The notes under the pieces: model-generated
Database searches by the model: none
What the model was told of the DNA's origin: nothing
What the model saw: the letters and a program-made list of their open reading frames with translations, nothing else
From: Terana coerulea
Taxonomy: Eukaryota; Basidiomycota; Agaricomycetes; Polyporales; Phanerochaetaceae
Assembly: GCA_024811115.1 (NCBI GenBank)
Contig: JAKOGH010000612.1
Location: forward strand, 1 to 22,636
DNA: 22,636 nucleotides
Direction: 5' to 3'
Position numbers and translations under genes: made by a program
Part shown: piece by piece, positions 1-8,880 of the stretch
How the letters are laid out: each line of letters opens with the position of its first letter
How positions within the stretch are numbered: position 1 is the stretch's first letter

Positions 1-960
1 TATAGTGTTGTTTGGATCTGAATAATGTGGTAAGTGGTTTTAGCATAGCTTACGTGTTTACCTTAAAATATGAGACTATGGGAGAAGGACAGAGAAAGTC
101 ACTAATATAAGAGTTCAATGTTCAATGTCAGTGCTTAAGCACTCAAAATGGGGAGTTGCTATATTAACCTCACAACTGCTACTTAAGGCATATGGCTCAA
201 ATAGTATTATTGTGAATGAGTATTTCTGCAAAAAGTCATATGTTCAACTTGCGTAGTATGCATTATTTTTCCAGCCATTCATTTCTTTTTCTTCTATTTC
301 TGTTTAAAAGAAATCTGCCCATTTATTACGCACTCAATATATTGCTTTACTTATTATTGACACTTGTCTCCTTAGTGTAAATTTGATTGCAAACTATTTT
401 TGAATTGTTACTATAACATAAAATACACTAATAATGATAAAAACATATCTCTCTCTTTAGCAGTTGCCTGAGACCAATTGCCTTATAATAATGCTAATAA
501 TATTTTAGGTTCAAATGATTTCTCTGTTACTTTTGTTTAATACTTCTTATGAGTACATTAAAGAGCTTTATAGTATATAGTATTTATAAGAGTGCTAAGC
601 TTTACAATGGATTAATTTTAAATCATAAGCATAATATTTACTATATAATAAATAGAAAAAGTTAAATATACTAAGCATTAACTTTACAATAGCTGTGAAA
701 ATGCCACTTAGTAGCAATCAGATAGAAACATAGTATAAACAGTATAATACCAACGATTTAGCATAAAAAGTAATTCACTAGCTATCAAATAGTGCAAATT
801 AGCTATAATATAGAGTATATACGCATAAACTTATAAATAGTTAATAAATACTATTGCTCAGTATATATATAGTGAAAAGTGCTGTAAGCAAATAAGCATA
901 ATAGTATTATAATAGTAGATATTAGTGCAATAGCATTGAAATAGCTATTTACTAGTGACT
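1..960. other. AT-rich decayed intergenic DNA, no gene seen
   Basis: This stretch is AT-rich, very poor in CpG and full of short TA-rich words. I see no reading frame with family motifs, no RNA gene and no clear terminal repeats. It is probably old, mutated repeat DNA like that right of the retroelement. A decayed frame begins near its right end and is described separately. Confidence 0.6.
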
Positions 961-1163
961 CTAGCTAATTTCGCCAAATTGATCAAAACTAATAACAGTT
1001 AATAAAGCAGAATTTCTCAAATATGCAGCACTCAATTACAGGCCAGCCTCTTACAAGTCTTGGTATATAAAAGACTGAGTAGTAGAGCACATTGGGGGTG
1101 CTAGGAAAGAAGAGATAAAATGGGCGAAGGGTTGTTGCCATTGTTTGCAAAGTCTTGCCTTGG
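961..1163 (-). pseudogene. Downstream half of a decayed ORF split by the retroelement
   Basis: Read on the minus strand, this segment continues the frame of 9296-9819 once the LTR element and one CTTTC copy are removed: the codon interrupted at the right edge is completed here. The frame passes through KARLCKQWQQPF and then about 55 further codons. Its stops are TAA or TAG, as expected if CAA/CAG codons lost a C. I do not recognise the protein family. A 61-codon frame overlapping here (989-1174) starts inside the LTR and is in another phase, so it is unlikely to be real. The frame continuity is seen directly; the assignment as a single former gene is inference. Confidence 0.45.
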
Positions 1164-1168
1164 CTTTC
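1164..1168. repeat. Left target-site duplication (CTTTC)
   Basis: CTTTC lies immediately left of the LTR end TATCACA and is repeated exactly at 9291-9295 right of the other LTR. A 5-bp duplication is usual for Ty3/gypsy integration, and it fixes the element ends at 1169 and 9290. Confidence 0.9.
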
Positions 1169-1703
1169 TATCACAAAACTCTAATACTCACCTGCTAGGA
1201 ATTTGGAGAGGTTGGGAGAGCAGGGGACTTTGAGTAAAGCGAGTAGAGGAGATATGAATCAACGATGTTGTTGAGTCGGGTATTAGCCTTAGACCAGCCT
1301 CCTTATATACATATGTAGGGGACCCCAGACACTATCTAAGACCTCCAATACCATGTGCTGACTGATACAGTCAGGTGATCCATGACTAAGGCTTGAGCAT
1401 ACGCCTCTCTAACTCTCTTATCAGATCTGCCAGCTATATGTAACATCAACACTATCTAGATGTCCTAATCTAGCTACTGTACACTACCAGTACACAATGT
1501 CATAGTGACCTCATAGTGAGGTCATAGTCTAGAATGAATCAGAACTGAGTCCATGATCTTGTCTTGTATGGCATATCCTAAAACCATGCGTCCATCGCAT
1601 GGCCAATCGGATCATCTTGTAACGCTGTTGTGACTGGGTAACATGTCCCGTGACTTGATGTTACACTCTAAGCGCTGTAGACTAGCTGAGGGAAACTGTG
1701 ACA
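1169..1703 (-). repeat. 3' LTR (left copy)
   Basis: This copy matches 8734-9290 over its whole length. On the plus strand it begins TATCACAAA and ends CTGTGACA, so the element-sense ends are TGTCACA and TGTGATA, an inverted pair in which the usual terminal CA reads TA. It is about 22 bases shorter than the right copy, mainly through many one- to three-base gaps. Two hairpins lie in its U3 part: CTGACT/AGTCAG (1358-1374) and GACCTCA/TGAGGTC (1507-1523). Both are also present in the other LTR. Confidence 0.93.
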
Positions 1704-2110
1704 TTACCCCCTCCTCGAGTTCGAGCTCCGTCGAGAATTTGCCAATTTCGTAGTCCGATTACTTCAATATCCACGTCCGCTAATCCCGATGATAAGCTGG
1801 GCCACTTGATCGCCAATTTGAACTGCAAAGTCGATGTCGCTGGTGTTTAGGGTTACTTGTATCTCGTCTTTGTAGTCGCGGTCGATCGGCTTTGGTGATT
1901 GCTTCAACTCTTTCGTTGGAAAGTCGGTTGCAAACATAATTCGGCGCTAAGTTCCAGCTCGGTAATTGAACTTTAATGCCGATAGGCACTGTTGTTCTCG
2001 AGTTGGATTTAACTGTGTGTTTAATAGGTATGCAGCGTAAGTCCGGCTGCTTCTTGGAGAATTTGTATAGGGGTTTGACCGCCGATGAGTTCGACTTGAA
2101 GCGTAGAGTC
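1682..2110 (-). pseudogene. dUTPase-like domain at the C-terminal end of pol (broken)
   Basis: dUTPase hydrolyses dUTP to dUMP and limits uracil incorporation into cDNA. Its trimeric-family motifs appear in the right order on the minus strand: a motif 1 region with PDLRCIP (2026-2052), then SRTTVPIGIKVQLP (within 1957-2007), motif 3 as IDRDYKDEI (1860-1886; the family form is ID-DYRGE), and motif 4 as GDQVAQLII (1788-1814; the family form is GDRIAQLI). Between the first and third motifs the RSGLA-like motif 2 is garbled by a frame change. A possible glycine-rich motif 5 (TRGGG) lies over the polypurine tract in another phase, and that frame would stop inside the LTR at 1682. At least two frame changes mean it is inactive as sequenced. 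dUTPase-bearing Metaviridae have, as I recall, been described from the basidiomycete Phanerochaete. The domain call is strong; activity in an intact copy is inference. Confidence 0.82.
1704..1716 (-). promoter_or_regulatory. Polypurine tract (plus-strand primer site)
   Basis: The element-sense sequence GAGGAGGGGGTAA directly abuts the 3' LTR. Reverse-transcribing elements use such an RNase H-resistant purine run to prime second-strand cDNA. Its position next to the LTR supports the element's orientation. Confidence 0.85.
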
Positions 2111-2180
2111 CCGTTGTAGTAGTATAGGTGTGACGTCTTCTTTGAACTCAACTGTTCATGCGGCTTGTCGGTTGGCTTAA

Positions 2181-2327
2181 GGTAGTCTTGAACTGCTGTC
2201 TTAGCGTTCTTGATGTTGTCCTCGTCTTCCCGTGCTTCATTGCGTCAGAATCCTTTCCAGTTAGACCAGGATATTGAGTTTTCTTACCGGTTTGCGGTGT
2301 TGCAAGATTTTCTCAACTTCCACTCTT
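2181..2327 (-). pseudogene. Chromodomain, C-terminal to integrase (broken)
   Basis: Chromodomains bind modified histone tails, and in chromoviruses they are thought to steer integration into heterochromatin. On the minus strand the frame opens with VEVEKILQHRK (about 2327-2295), continues with a YLV-like piece and WKGF, and ends EDEDNIKNAKTAVQDY (about 2235-2188). These match the order of the chromodomain fold: first beta strand, then the aromatic WxGF/WEP area, then the C-terminal helix. A stop and frame changes separate the pieces. It sits between the GPY/F module of integrase and the dUTPase-like domain. The family assignment rests on motif order read by eye across frames. Confidence 0.78.
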
Positions 2328-2399
2328 TCTGTCCTTTAACCATGACTAGCTTAGGTATGAGTGGTTTCTGTCCTGGTATGGAAGAATTGTTATAAGTGG

Positions 2400-2600
2400 C
2401 TAGCTTGCTGGCGTGGAATCTAGGATGCATAGCTCGGTAGCGTGGTGGCATTTTAACCTTGAAGGTGACGGCCGGACAACTGTTCGATGATTTCGAACGG
2501 TCCTCTCATGTGGGTTCAAATGCAAGCTCGTAGTCTGGTAATCCCGTAGGTTGATAAGTACTTTGTCTCCGACTTTGAACGGCACGTTCGACGCGCCGGT
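2400..2600 (-). pseudogene. GPY/F module of integrase
   Basis: PFKVGDKVLINLRDYQT (about 2585-2530, minus) is followed, after a frame change, by RGPFEIIEQLSGR (about 2506-2468). This is the typical C-terminal integrase module of Ty3/gypsy elements, where a VGDxV strand precedes a GPY or GPF motif; it contributes to multimerisation and DNA binding. Next come residues like PRYRAMHPRFH, the usual link to the chromodomain. Confidence 0.85.
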
Positions 2601-2699
2601 CGTAGTACCATTTCATACGCTCGGCAGCTAAGGTTAGAGCAGCTTTCGCCTGCTCTTGGGCTTCATGTCGCTGTTCCATTGATGTCGTTGAGGTTTATA

Positions 2700-3420
2700 C
2701 TCTTGGCCTGCTTGACTAGTGTAGGGCCGAGCTCGAAGATGTCGTAGTATTAGAAGAATGGTGTCTCCTTGGTTCCTTCGTGTGCCCGGTTATTGTACGC
2801 AAACTCCGCTGTACTCAACAATGTAGACCAGTTATCAATGTTGTAGTCCACATAGCAGAAGATACTGTTCCAGGAATTTGATTCGCGCGTTCGGTTTGAC
2901 CGTCCGTCTGTGGATGATATGCGTAGACATTGCAGAGTTGATCTTAAGTAGCTTGCACCATTGCTGGAATAGTTCCGGCTGTAAACTGAGTTCCTCGATC
3001 TGATATGATGCAAGCGGCAGCCCGTGTAAGGGTACACTCTGTCATACAATAGTTGTGACAGGTCTCGTGCCGAAAACTCATTCGTGATTGCATAGAAGTC
3101 GCGCTCGCTTGGTAAGTCGACATACGACAACACAGATAGCGTTGTAACCATGTGACTCTGGTAACTGAGTGATGAGGTCGATTGTAATGATTTCCCATGG
3201 CCCATGAGGCACAAAGTTTGGCATTAATGGTCCATAGGGCTGCTGTGGGCGATTTTCATCCGCTGACACATATCGCAGCCCGTAACATAGTTTTTGACAA
3301 ATATTGACATGCCCGGCCACCGATAGTTTCTAGAGACTAGTTCGTATGCCACCTGCCCTTGGGTGTCCGAGCTGATGGTAAGTTGTGATGGATTTGTACA
3401 ATTTGTCATCTTAAATGATT
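2700..3420 (-). pseudogene. Integrase (zinc-binding and DDE core, broken)
   Basis: This domain inserts the cDNA into the genome. In element order I see YELVSRNYRWPGM and the zinc-site cysteines of GCDMCQ (3263-3280), the first catalytic aspartate in ITIDLI (3171-3188), the second in SDRGTQF (2983-3003), and the catalytic glutamate in QTERANQ (within 2880-2910). An AEFAYNN stretch, typical of the end of the core, lies near 2795-2775. The four best open frames (2750-3214, 2944-3198, 3078-3320, 3224-3409) overlap and each holds one part, so several frameshifts separate the motifs. All catalytic residues survive in the DNA; the enzyme cannot be made intact from this copy. Confidence 0.92.
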
Positions 3421-3575
3421 ATCTGTTGATGTAGGGATATAGATCTTGCTACGGAATAGTAGTAATCCGTTCTTGTAGTTCCAATTCCTTGAGGCTTTTT
3501 CCAAACTCTCTAGGTCCTGACTTGATAATAACTTGTAGCCTTTCGTAACATCATCTGATAGCAATGCTTCCTTGA
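3421..3575 (-). pseudogene. RNase H-integrase linker of pol
   Basis: This short segment continues the pol polyprotein between RNase H and integrase. Minus-strand frames give a stretch like KGYKLLSSQDLESLEKAS, then NGLLLFRSKIYIP, the usual 'product of the gap' ahead of the integrase zinc motif in chromoviruses. Frames are interrupted and no catalytic residue is expected here. Confidence 0.6.
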
Positions 3576-4180
3576 CCTCAATTAGGATTTGGTGCGTGCG
3601 TTAACAGGCGCTTAAGCTGGGAAGCCTCGACGGCCGAGATGGCGAAATATTCGGTTTGAGCAAAATTTGGTCTCGGTTGTCGAGCTTTACCCTCCTCCAT
3701 GTGATCTGGCCTTGGACAGAGGGTCTTCGGCTTGCATTGTCTTTCCAGGGCTTGTGATGTAGAGAATAGTTGAATCGCGTTAGATACAAAGCCCATCGCG
3801 GCTTATACCAATGTCCGACTTTTGGGCCGTTCTGAGTAAGTCAGATTCGATGATCTGACCATACTTCGAACTTTTCGGATGTCCCTCCGAGTAATGTCTG
3901 TACTCTTCCGATGCTCTTTATGATTGCGAGCAACTCTTTGTCGTAAATCTCATAATTACGTTCGTGTATATTGAGTAACTTCGGAGTGAAAGGCTACGAG
4001 GTGCCACATTTCGTCAGCAGGATTCGTTGTGACAGCACTGCACCGATTGCAAAGTCGCTTGCATCGGTTGACAGTCTGAATGGGTTTTCATCATCCGGGA
4101 ATCACGTAGTATGAGTGCTGAAGTGAAGGCCTTTTTAGCGCTTCGAATGCCTTGTTGGTCAGCTTCCCAAACCCAAGGTT
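3576..4180 (-). pseudogene. RNase H domain of pol (broken)
   Basis: RNase H removes the RNA template during reverse transcription. The minus strand encodes RLSTDASDFAIGAVLSQ (around 4073-4029; first catalytic aspartate in TDAS), YEIYDKELLAIIK (around 3963-3925; catalytic glutamate), and a VWSDH piece (around 3865-3850; a further catalytic aspartate). LTRFNYSLHHKP and a PLSRPDH-like end around 3790-3690 complete the usual order. Frame changes separate these pieces, and one open frame of 72 codons (3578-3796) covers only the C-terminal part. The order and spacing fit a Ty3/gypsy RNase H directly after RT. Confidence 0.9.
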
Positions 4181-4199
4181 GATCTTTCTTCGTTAGATC

Positions 4200-5110
4200 T
4201 GTGAGTGGCCTGGCTAACTTGGCGAAGTCTTTAATAAACCTGCGATAGAAGTTCGCAAAGTCCAGAAAGCCTGAACGTGTTTGACCTTTGTAGGTGGGCC
4301 ACTCAAGAACTCACAGCCTTTGCAGGATCCATCGCAACTGTTTTTCGAGATAATCATGCCAAGATAGTCAATCCGGTCTTTCTGAAGAAGCATTTCTCTG
4401 CTTTTGCGTATAGATCGTTGTCGCAAAGCCTTTTCAGCACTTCTTTGACAAGTTTGATGTTATTTTAAATTATTGCCAAAGATCAAGATATCGTCTAAAT
4501 ACAGCTGACTTGTCCTTGTCGAATCAAGTCGCCTAAGATGTCATTCATCATGGCCTGGAATGTAGCTGGTGCATTGGAGAATCAGAAATACATGACTGTT
4601 GCCTCAGAATAAGCCCTGTTTGGTGATAAAAGCCGTTTCCACTCATCCCCCTCGCGGATTCGGACGTTATTATCGCCACCGAAGGTCAATTTTAGAAAAG
4701 ATGGATGCCGCAGCGGTGAGTCGATCAGGTCCATTCTCCTTGGGATTGGGTAGCGGTTCTTCACGGTGATCTCATTGAGTGCGCGATAGTCCATACGCGG
4801 ACGCAATCCGGCCGTCGTGCTTTTTGACAAAGAAAAATGGTGCCGCAACTGGTGATTTGGAAGGTCGAATGTAACCTTTTAGTAGTTCTTCATCGATCCA
4901 TTCATCCAAAGAGTGTCATTCTTTTGGGAGACAGCGGATAGATTTTAGCTGGCTTAGAAAGGAGATACCTTCCAGCAAAGTCAATCGGATGATTGTACGC
5001 CTTGCGTCCGGCATTCGCTCTGATTTTCGCTTAGAGAACACCTCGCCGTACTCGTGTAACCATTCAGCACGTGTGACTTCCATTTGACAGTATCCCGTCG
5101 TCGGAGTCGT
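4200..5110 (-). pseudogene. Reverse transcriptase (broken)
   Basis: RT copies element RNA into cDNA. The N-terminal linker is visible as EYGEVFSKRKSERMP (about 5066-5010) and IYPLSPKE (about 4945-4918). The core shows [19 protein letters not shown] (4794 downward), VRIREGDEW, EATVMYF followed by FSNAPATFQ with a stop where a glycine is expected, and YLDD (codons 4501-4490), the catalytic aspartate pair. It then runs through LVKEVLKRLCDNDLYAKAEK and a DYLGMIIS strand. These are the standard ordered motifs of a chromovirus RT. Several frameshifts and stops break it. Confidence 0.93.
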
Positions 5111-5229
5111 CGTTCGATCCATGTCCTTATCGTCGAACATGGCCGCGATAACTTCTGTAGCGGTCGTTGGGGACATCAATGTACCAGTTGATATATGGAT
5201 TATCTGTATCCCGTCTCCAAAATTGTCCA

Positions 5230-5495
5230 GAGGATTCCCGAAGAGACTTGACTTGAAGCTCGTGGTTTCAGCTTACTGACTCGTGTTTTACAGGCTTAAT
5301 CGGTAAGGCGAGCTCTCAGGACATCTGGTGAACTCCATTTCCCATTTTCCCAGTCAATCTCGGGGTCGTGTCGGTCACGAAGTTGTATCAACCATCATTT
5401 CTTTGTCTCCTAACTGTGTGACGTACGGTATACAGGTAGACTTGTGACCACCGATTTGAACATAAGCTCGGACATATTCGCAGAATTTGTCCTGC
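5230..5495 (-). pseudogene. Protease-RT connecting region of pol
   Basis: This segment lies between protease and RT in element order. Minus-strand frames give pieces such as YVRAYVQIGGHKSTCIPYVTQLG-like text, which fits the C-terminal half of a Ty3/gypsy retropepsin, followed by a less conserved linker. It is interrupted by frame changes. No catalytic residue is expected here. Confidence 0.5.
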
Positions 5496-5891
5496 TTAGT
5501 TTGGAGTTCCGTCTGCATTGATCACATCAACCCGCGCAGAATGTGCCATACGATTAGTTACCAGATGATTTCTTTCAAACGATTTGTTGATGAAGTTCGT
5601 TGTGGCGCCTGAGTCTACTAAAGCCTCGGCTTGCACTTTATGACCATACACCCAAAGCATTACTGGAAGTCTAAAAGAACATTTCTTGTTGTGAGCTATG
5701 CTATACGAGATTCCAGTACTACTTCGTCCGATTCCAACTGGAGCCGACAGAGGGTGTGTCGTCCCGGAATGTAGATCGCAGGCGTTAGCCTCTACATTCC
5801 TGGGAAAATCCATTTGAGTCCGGCGATTAACCCATTCGCGGTCTGCTTGGGCCCGCCCGAGACTCATCTGCCGGGTGCTTCCATGCGGCAA
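5496..5891 (-). pseudogene. Aspartic protease (retropepsin-like) of pol
   Basis: This protease would cut the Gag-Pol polyprotein. The 131-codon open frame contains LPVMLWVYGHKVQAEALVD and the active-site triad motif DSGAT (5615-5601), followed by TNFINKSF, a good match to the Ty3/gypsy retropepsin start. The frame closes soon after NADGTPN, before the second half of the domain, which continues in another phase. The N-terminal part of this frame is gag-pro linker. The motif is intact; the full domain is not in one frame. Confidence 0.88.
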
Positions 5892-5977
5892 GCTCAGATT
5901 CGCTCAGCTCGCGAATGCTCGCTGAGTTGACTTGACATTACAAGGGGTGGCATTGTCGTTGTCATCGTCCATGGAGT

Positions 5978-7269
5978 TTAATAACTCCATGAGTCGGTTC
6001 TTGAAGGAGGGCTTGCCTTTGCCTTTTTGAGTTCGAGTTTCACCAGAGCCAGGAAGCACGCTGCTCTGCTCTTGTAGCTGTTGTTGTTCTTGGGAGGACG
6101 ACAGAGTTGACGAAAAACCTTTGCCTTGGTTGGCATTTTTGAGTTGTCAAAACAGTCATTCGTGTTGTGAGTTTTGGCACGCGAGCTTTCTACCTTCACC
6201 GGAGCAGATCTGGCAGAACTTGTGTTCGCCGGACGTTTCTGCCTGGTTGGTTTCTTTCGCCTTGCCCTTGCCTTTACCCTTAGACTGCTCGTTCCTCCGC
6301 CGTGTTCTTATTACCGTTGTTATTACCAAATATTGAGCTCTTGGAACGATCTGGGTGGAGTTCGCGTATAGCTGCAACAGCATGTCGAGGTACCTTCCAT
6401 TGCTTGGGTTCGTTACCGCTGATTGTCAAAATGACCATCGACTGGCGCATGTCCTGAGGCAGGACTGCTTTGATTTGTTGAGTGCAGCTTGTTTTGGTAC
6501 TCGCGATCCGGGCCAGAGTCTTGTACTTCTCGCGTATTGGACAAAAGTCCTTCGGGCCAGATCCTTGTTCCAGAGCGTGTTGAGTTTGTCCTTGGCACCT
6601 TGCTTTTCATCGCGCTGACCGTAAAGCCTAGCATCTCTTGACAAAGTCGTTTCATGTGCCGATAGGCTGGTTTCCATTCGCAACTTGTCCGTATAGGACC
6701 GTATATGTTAGCGGCAGTGCCGCGGAGATGACCGAGGAGAGGACAATGTGCTGCTTATCTGTTGCAATCTGCATGTGCTCGCAGTATAGCGTGATGTGGT
6801 TCAACCACTCTTCGAGGCCGTTTTTGAGCCATCAAAGGTGGGATCAGGCATCTTTGGGATGCGTCCGCTAGCTGGAACCTCCATCTACGGGGATTTTTGT
6901 CGACTTGGGCCTTATAGGCCTCAACGGTAAACCTGTAAGCTTCGCCAGCTTTAGAGATCGGATCTTCGTGGCTTGCTCGAGAGCTGTGTTCTCCAGCTCC
7001 TCGATCCGGTGCTGCTGGTCATCTGCTTGTTAGCCGTAGTGCGCGCCACGCGGCAGTGCCTGACATGTCGGTGACATGTCCTTGCGCAAAGTCCGTGCTG
7101 ATTCGAACAGACTGAGAAAAGGCATTCTGCGCTATGTGGAGAATTGCTGCCGACTGTGCGTTGCTGAAGCGAGCAGAGTTGGTGTCGACATCGTGCGGGA
7201 GGGGCTGCTACGGGGTCGGCAAAGGACCTCCGTAGTACGGTCAGTGACAAAGTTGGTGAAAGAAGACAT
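5978..7269 (-). pseudogene. Gag polyprotein region (broken)
   Basis: Gag forms the virus-like particle. A likely start is the ATG at 7269-7267 (MSSFTNFVTDRTTEV). In later frames come NAFSQSVRISTDFAQGH (about 7120-7070), a charged coiled-coil-like IEELENTALEQATKI (about 7000-6955), then PKMPDPTFDG and LEEWLNHITLYCEHMQIA (6816 downward), which resemble the start of a Ty3/gypsy capsid. QYAEKY and ARI pieces follow (around 6530), then a basic region. CQIC (within 6204-6218) and HNTNDC (6169-6152) are zinc-knuckle-like, but the gap between CxxC and HxxxxC is wider than the canonical four residues, possibly through indels. The parts fall in several frames, so at least four frame changes are needed. 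Position directly before protease supports the call. Confidence 0.8.
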
Positions 7270-7479
7270 TTCTGCTCTTCATATTTAGTGCCAATTTTAA
7301 TAAAACTTCGAACACAAAAGTTTGGTCTTGGTTATTATATGCCGGCCAATTATTTTAAGTCAGAAATGCAGAGTTTAATTTAACCAGCTTTAGGGATGGT
7401 TACATCAAGTGCTGCTAGTTGCGTACAGACTACTGCAAATCTACTGTTTAGGTCCGTAAAACGAAACCTTGCCAATACG
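7270..7479. other. AT-rich spacer between upstream frame and gag
   Basis: This stretch inside the element is distinctly more AT-rich than its neighbours and has stops in all frames. It separates the unexplained upstream frame from the likely gag start. It could be untranslated leader or a promoter or reinitiation region; the sequence shows no decisive signal. Confidence 0.5.
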
Positions 7480-8105
7480 TTTTAATAATCACGCCAACTC
7501 TCTCCACTGTTTATTACCCCACTTCTGTCCCGGCAAGTCCAGATTCTCGTAGACATTCTGGAACTCGTCGTACCAACCTCACAGCTTGTTCCGAATCTCC
7601 TCAGGCACCTTTCAGCGTAACTGGTGTCCTGGCGAGTCCTCCTCGCGGAGTTTCTAGAGAGCCGGGTCGAGGCAGACTCTCGTTGCCTCGAGCATCGGTT
7701 GAAGCTCGTTGGGCGCTTGAGCAGCTTAGTTCCGTCGAAACCGAAGCTTGGCTGGGGGTGGCTTGGGGACTGATACTCCTCGCGAGGTGCGAGTCGTTCG
7801 ATAAGTGGTGGCGAGGGGGTTGGAGAAGCGGCCGGAGCAGCTCTTTCGACGCTGCTTCGTGAGAGCATAGCTCTCAATGCGCTTCAGCAATGAGTTGGCC
7901 TCTGCTTCTTGACAAAGCCATTCGCACTCCTTCGGAGAGTGAGAGTATGAGCATGGTGGCTGCTTCAGGGTTGTAAACTTTCGCGAGCTTACAAATGTTG
8001 GCATACTTGACTCGAATCTCCTTTGAAGGAGAGATGTGTTCGCGAAGGCCCAAAGGCTCATTCTTTGCATAAGTGGTAAATGCAGGGGAACTTTAGGCAT
8101 AGCTA
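7480..8105 (-). pseudogene. Unrecognised broken ORF upstream of gag
   Basis: I do not recognise this frame. Three minus-strand pieces have protein-like composition and follow one another in element order but in different phases. The first is open at 8041-7877 and includes KEIRVKYANICKLAKVYN and then MLILSLSEGVRMAL. The second is APNELQPMLEATRVCLDPAL (7716-7657). The third is GWYDEFQNVYENLDLPGQKW (about 7577-7518). Together they suggest an alpha-helical protein of roughly 200 residues. Ty3/gypsy elements usually start with gag, so an extra upstream frame is unusual. It could be an added or captured gene, a duplicated gag N-terminus, or chance coding-like text. Confidence 0.45.
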
Positions 8106-8720
8106 TAACAACGGTAATCAGTACTGGTCTACATTTCAGCAGACACAATACAGAAAATGGTGAAAACGGACAGAATGACCTGTTGAGGTCATGCGGTCTT
8201 GATGCATACAATCGGTAGTGTCAGCGACAGCCTGGTTTCTCACCAGGTCCAGAGGTACCAACATAATCAAGAGCGGTATAGGGGTCTCTGACGCGGTTCC
8301 AGCCATGCAGCAAAGGTTTTCGAGCCAATATTACATTGACTCTATGCTCGCCCAACCTGGTTTGCTGTCAACACCCGAAGGCTCATAGCTGTAACTGCCG
8401 AAGGTAAGTCACACCAGAATGTTGCTCCACACTATACAGCGCAGCGAGCACCTCTTTACACTTGAGGATCGGAATGAAGATTAGCATGCTGCCATAATGG
8501 CAGCCCACAGCCTAAGCCATGGTGCTTCTCAACGATACAGAGCATAGTCCCTGACGGCGACTAGCTCATAGCCTTAGTTCTTTGCAGAACAGTGGCAAGA
8601 TCCCCTAGAGCCCAAATAGCAACAGTGTTCATTTCAACACACTGTGCATAATGATATGTACGCATGCACTGCACAGCAAAGGTCCTGCTCGTTCCTGACA
8701 GCAACAACGAGCAGTGGAGT
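8106..8720 (-). other. 5' leader of the retroelement
   Basis: Between the primer-binding site and the first protein-like frame lie about 600 bases with stops in all minus frames and several short ATG-started frames. I see no domain. A leader in this position normally holds packaging and dimerisation signals, which cannot be recognised by eye. Confidence 0.5.
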
Positions 8721-8731
8721 AGACTCAACAA
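8721..8731 (-). promoter_or_regulatory. Primer-binding site, self-priming type
   Basis: Two bases inside the 5' LTR, the element sense reads TTGTTGAGTCT. This is the exact complement of AGACTCAACAA at 8845-8835 in the LTR, the predicted first 11 bases of the RNA. It does not begin with TGG as a tRNA-primed site would. In the Tf1/sushi group of chromoviruses the RNA 5' end folds back on the primer-binding site and serves as primer; the 11-base length and position match that mechanism. The match is seen directly; priming is inferred. Confidence 0.82.
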
Positions 8732-8834
8732 ACTATCACAAAACTCTAATACTCACCTGCTAGGAATGCTTGGAGAGGTTGGGAGAGCAGGAGACTTTGA
8801 GTAAAGCGAGTAGAGGAGATATGAATCAACGATG

Positions 8835-8845
8835 TTGTTGAGTCT
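8835..8845 (-). promoter_or_regulatory. Predicted transcript 5' end and self-primer (AGACTCAACAA)
   Basis: This 11-mer in the 5' LTR is complementary to the primer-binding site at 8721-8731 and starts about 30 bases downstream of TATATAA, where a transcription start is expected. In the left LTR the matching stretch is TTGTTGAGTC followed by G, one base short of the full match. Confidence 0.75.
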
Positions 8846-8873
8846 GGGGTATTAGCCCTCAGACCAGCCCTCC

Positions 8874-8880
8874 TTATATA
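8874..8880 (-). promoter_or_regulatory. TATA box of the 5' LTR
   Basis: The element-sense sequence is TATATAA, followed by GGAGGG. It lies about 30-35 bases upstream of the predicted RNA start at 8845 and is conserved in the left LTR. It is the only good TATA box at a suitable distance from the self-primer. Confidence 0.75.

Noticed and set aside
989..1174. 61-codon minus-strand frame next to the left LTR
   Set aside because: It starts inside the LTR and is out of phase with the frame that continues across the insertion site.
2210..2395. Plus-strand 61-codon frame
   Set aside because: It lies antisense to the chromodomain motifs and has no features of its own.
6121..6618. Plus-strand frames inside the gag region
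   Set aside because: They are antisense to gag, where the minus strand shows capsid and zinc-knuckle residues in the right order.
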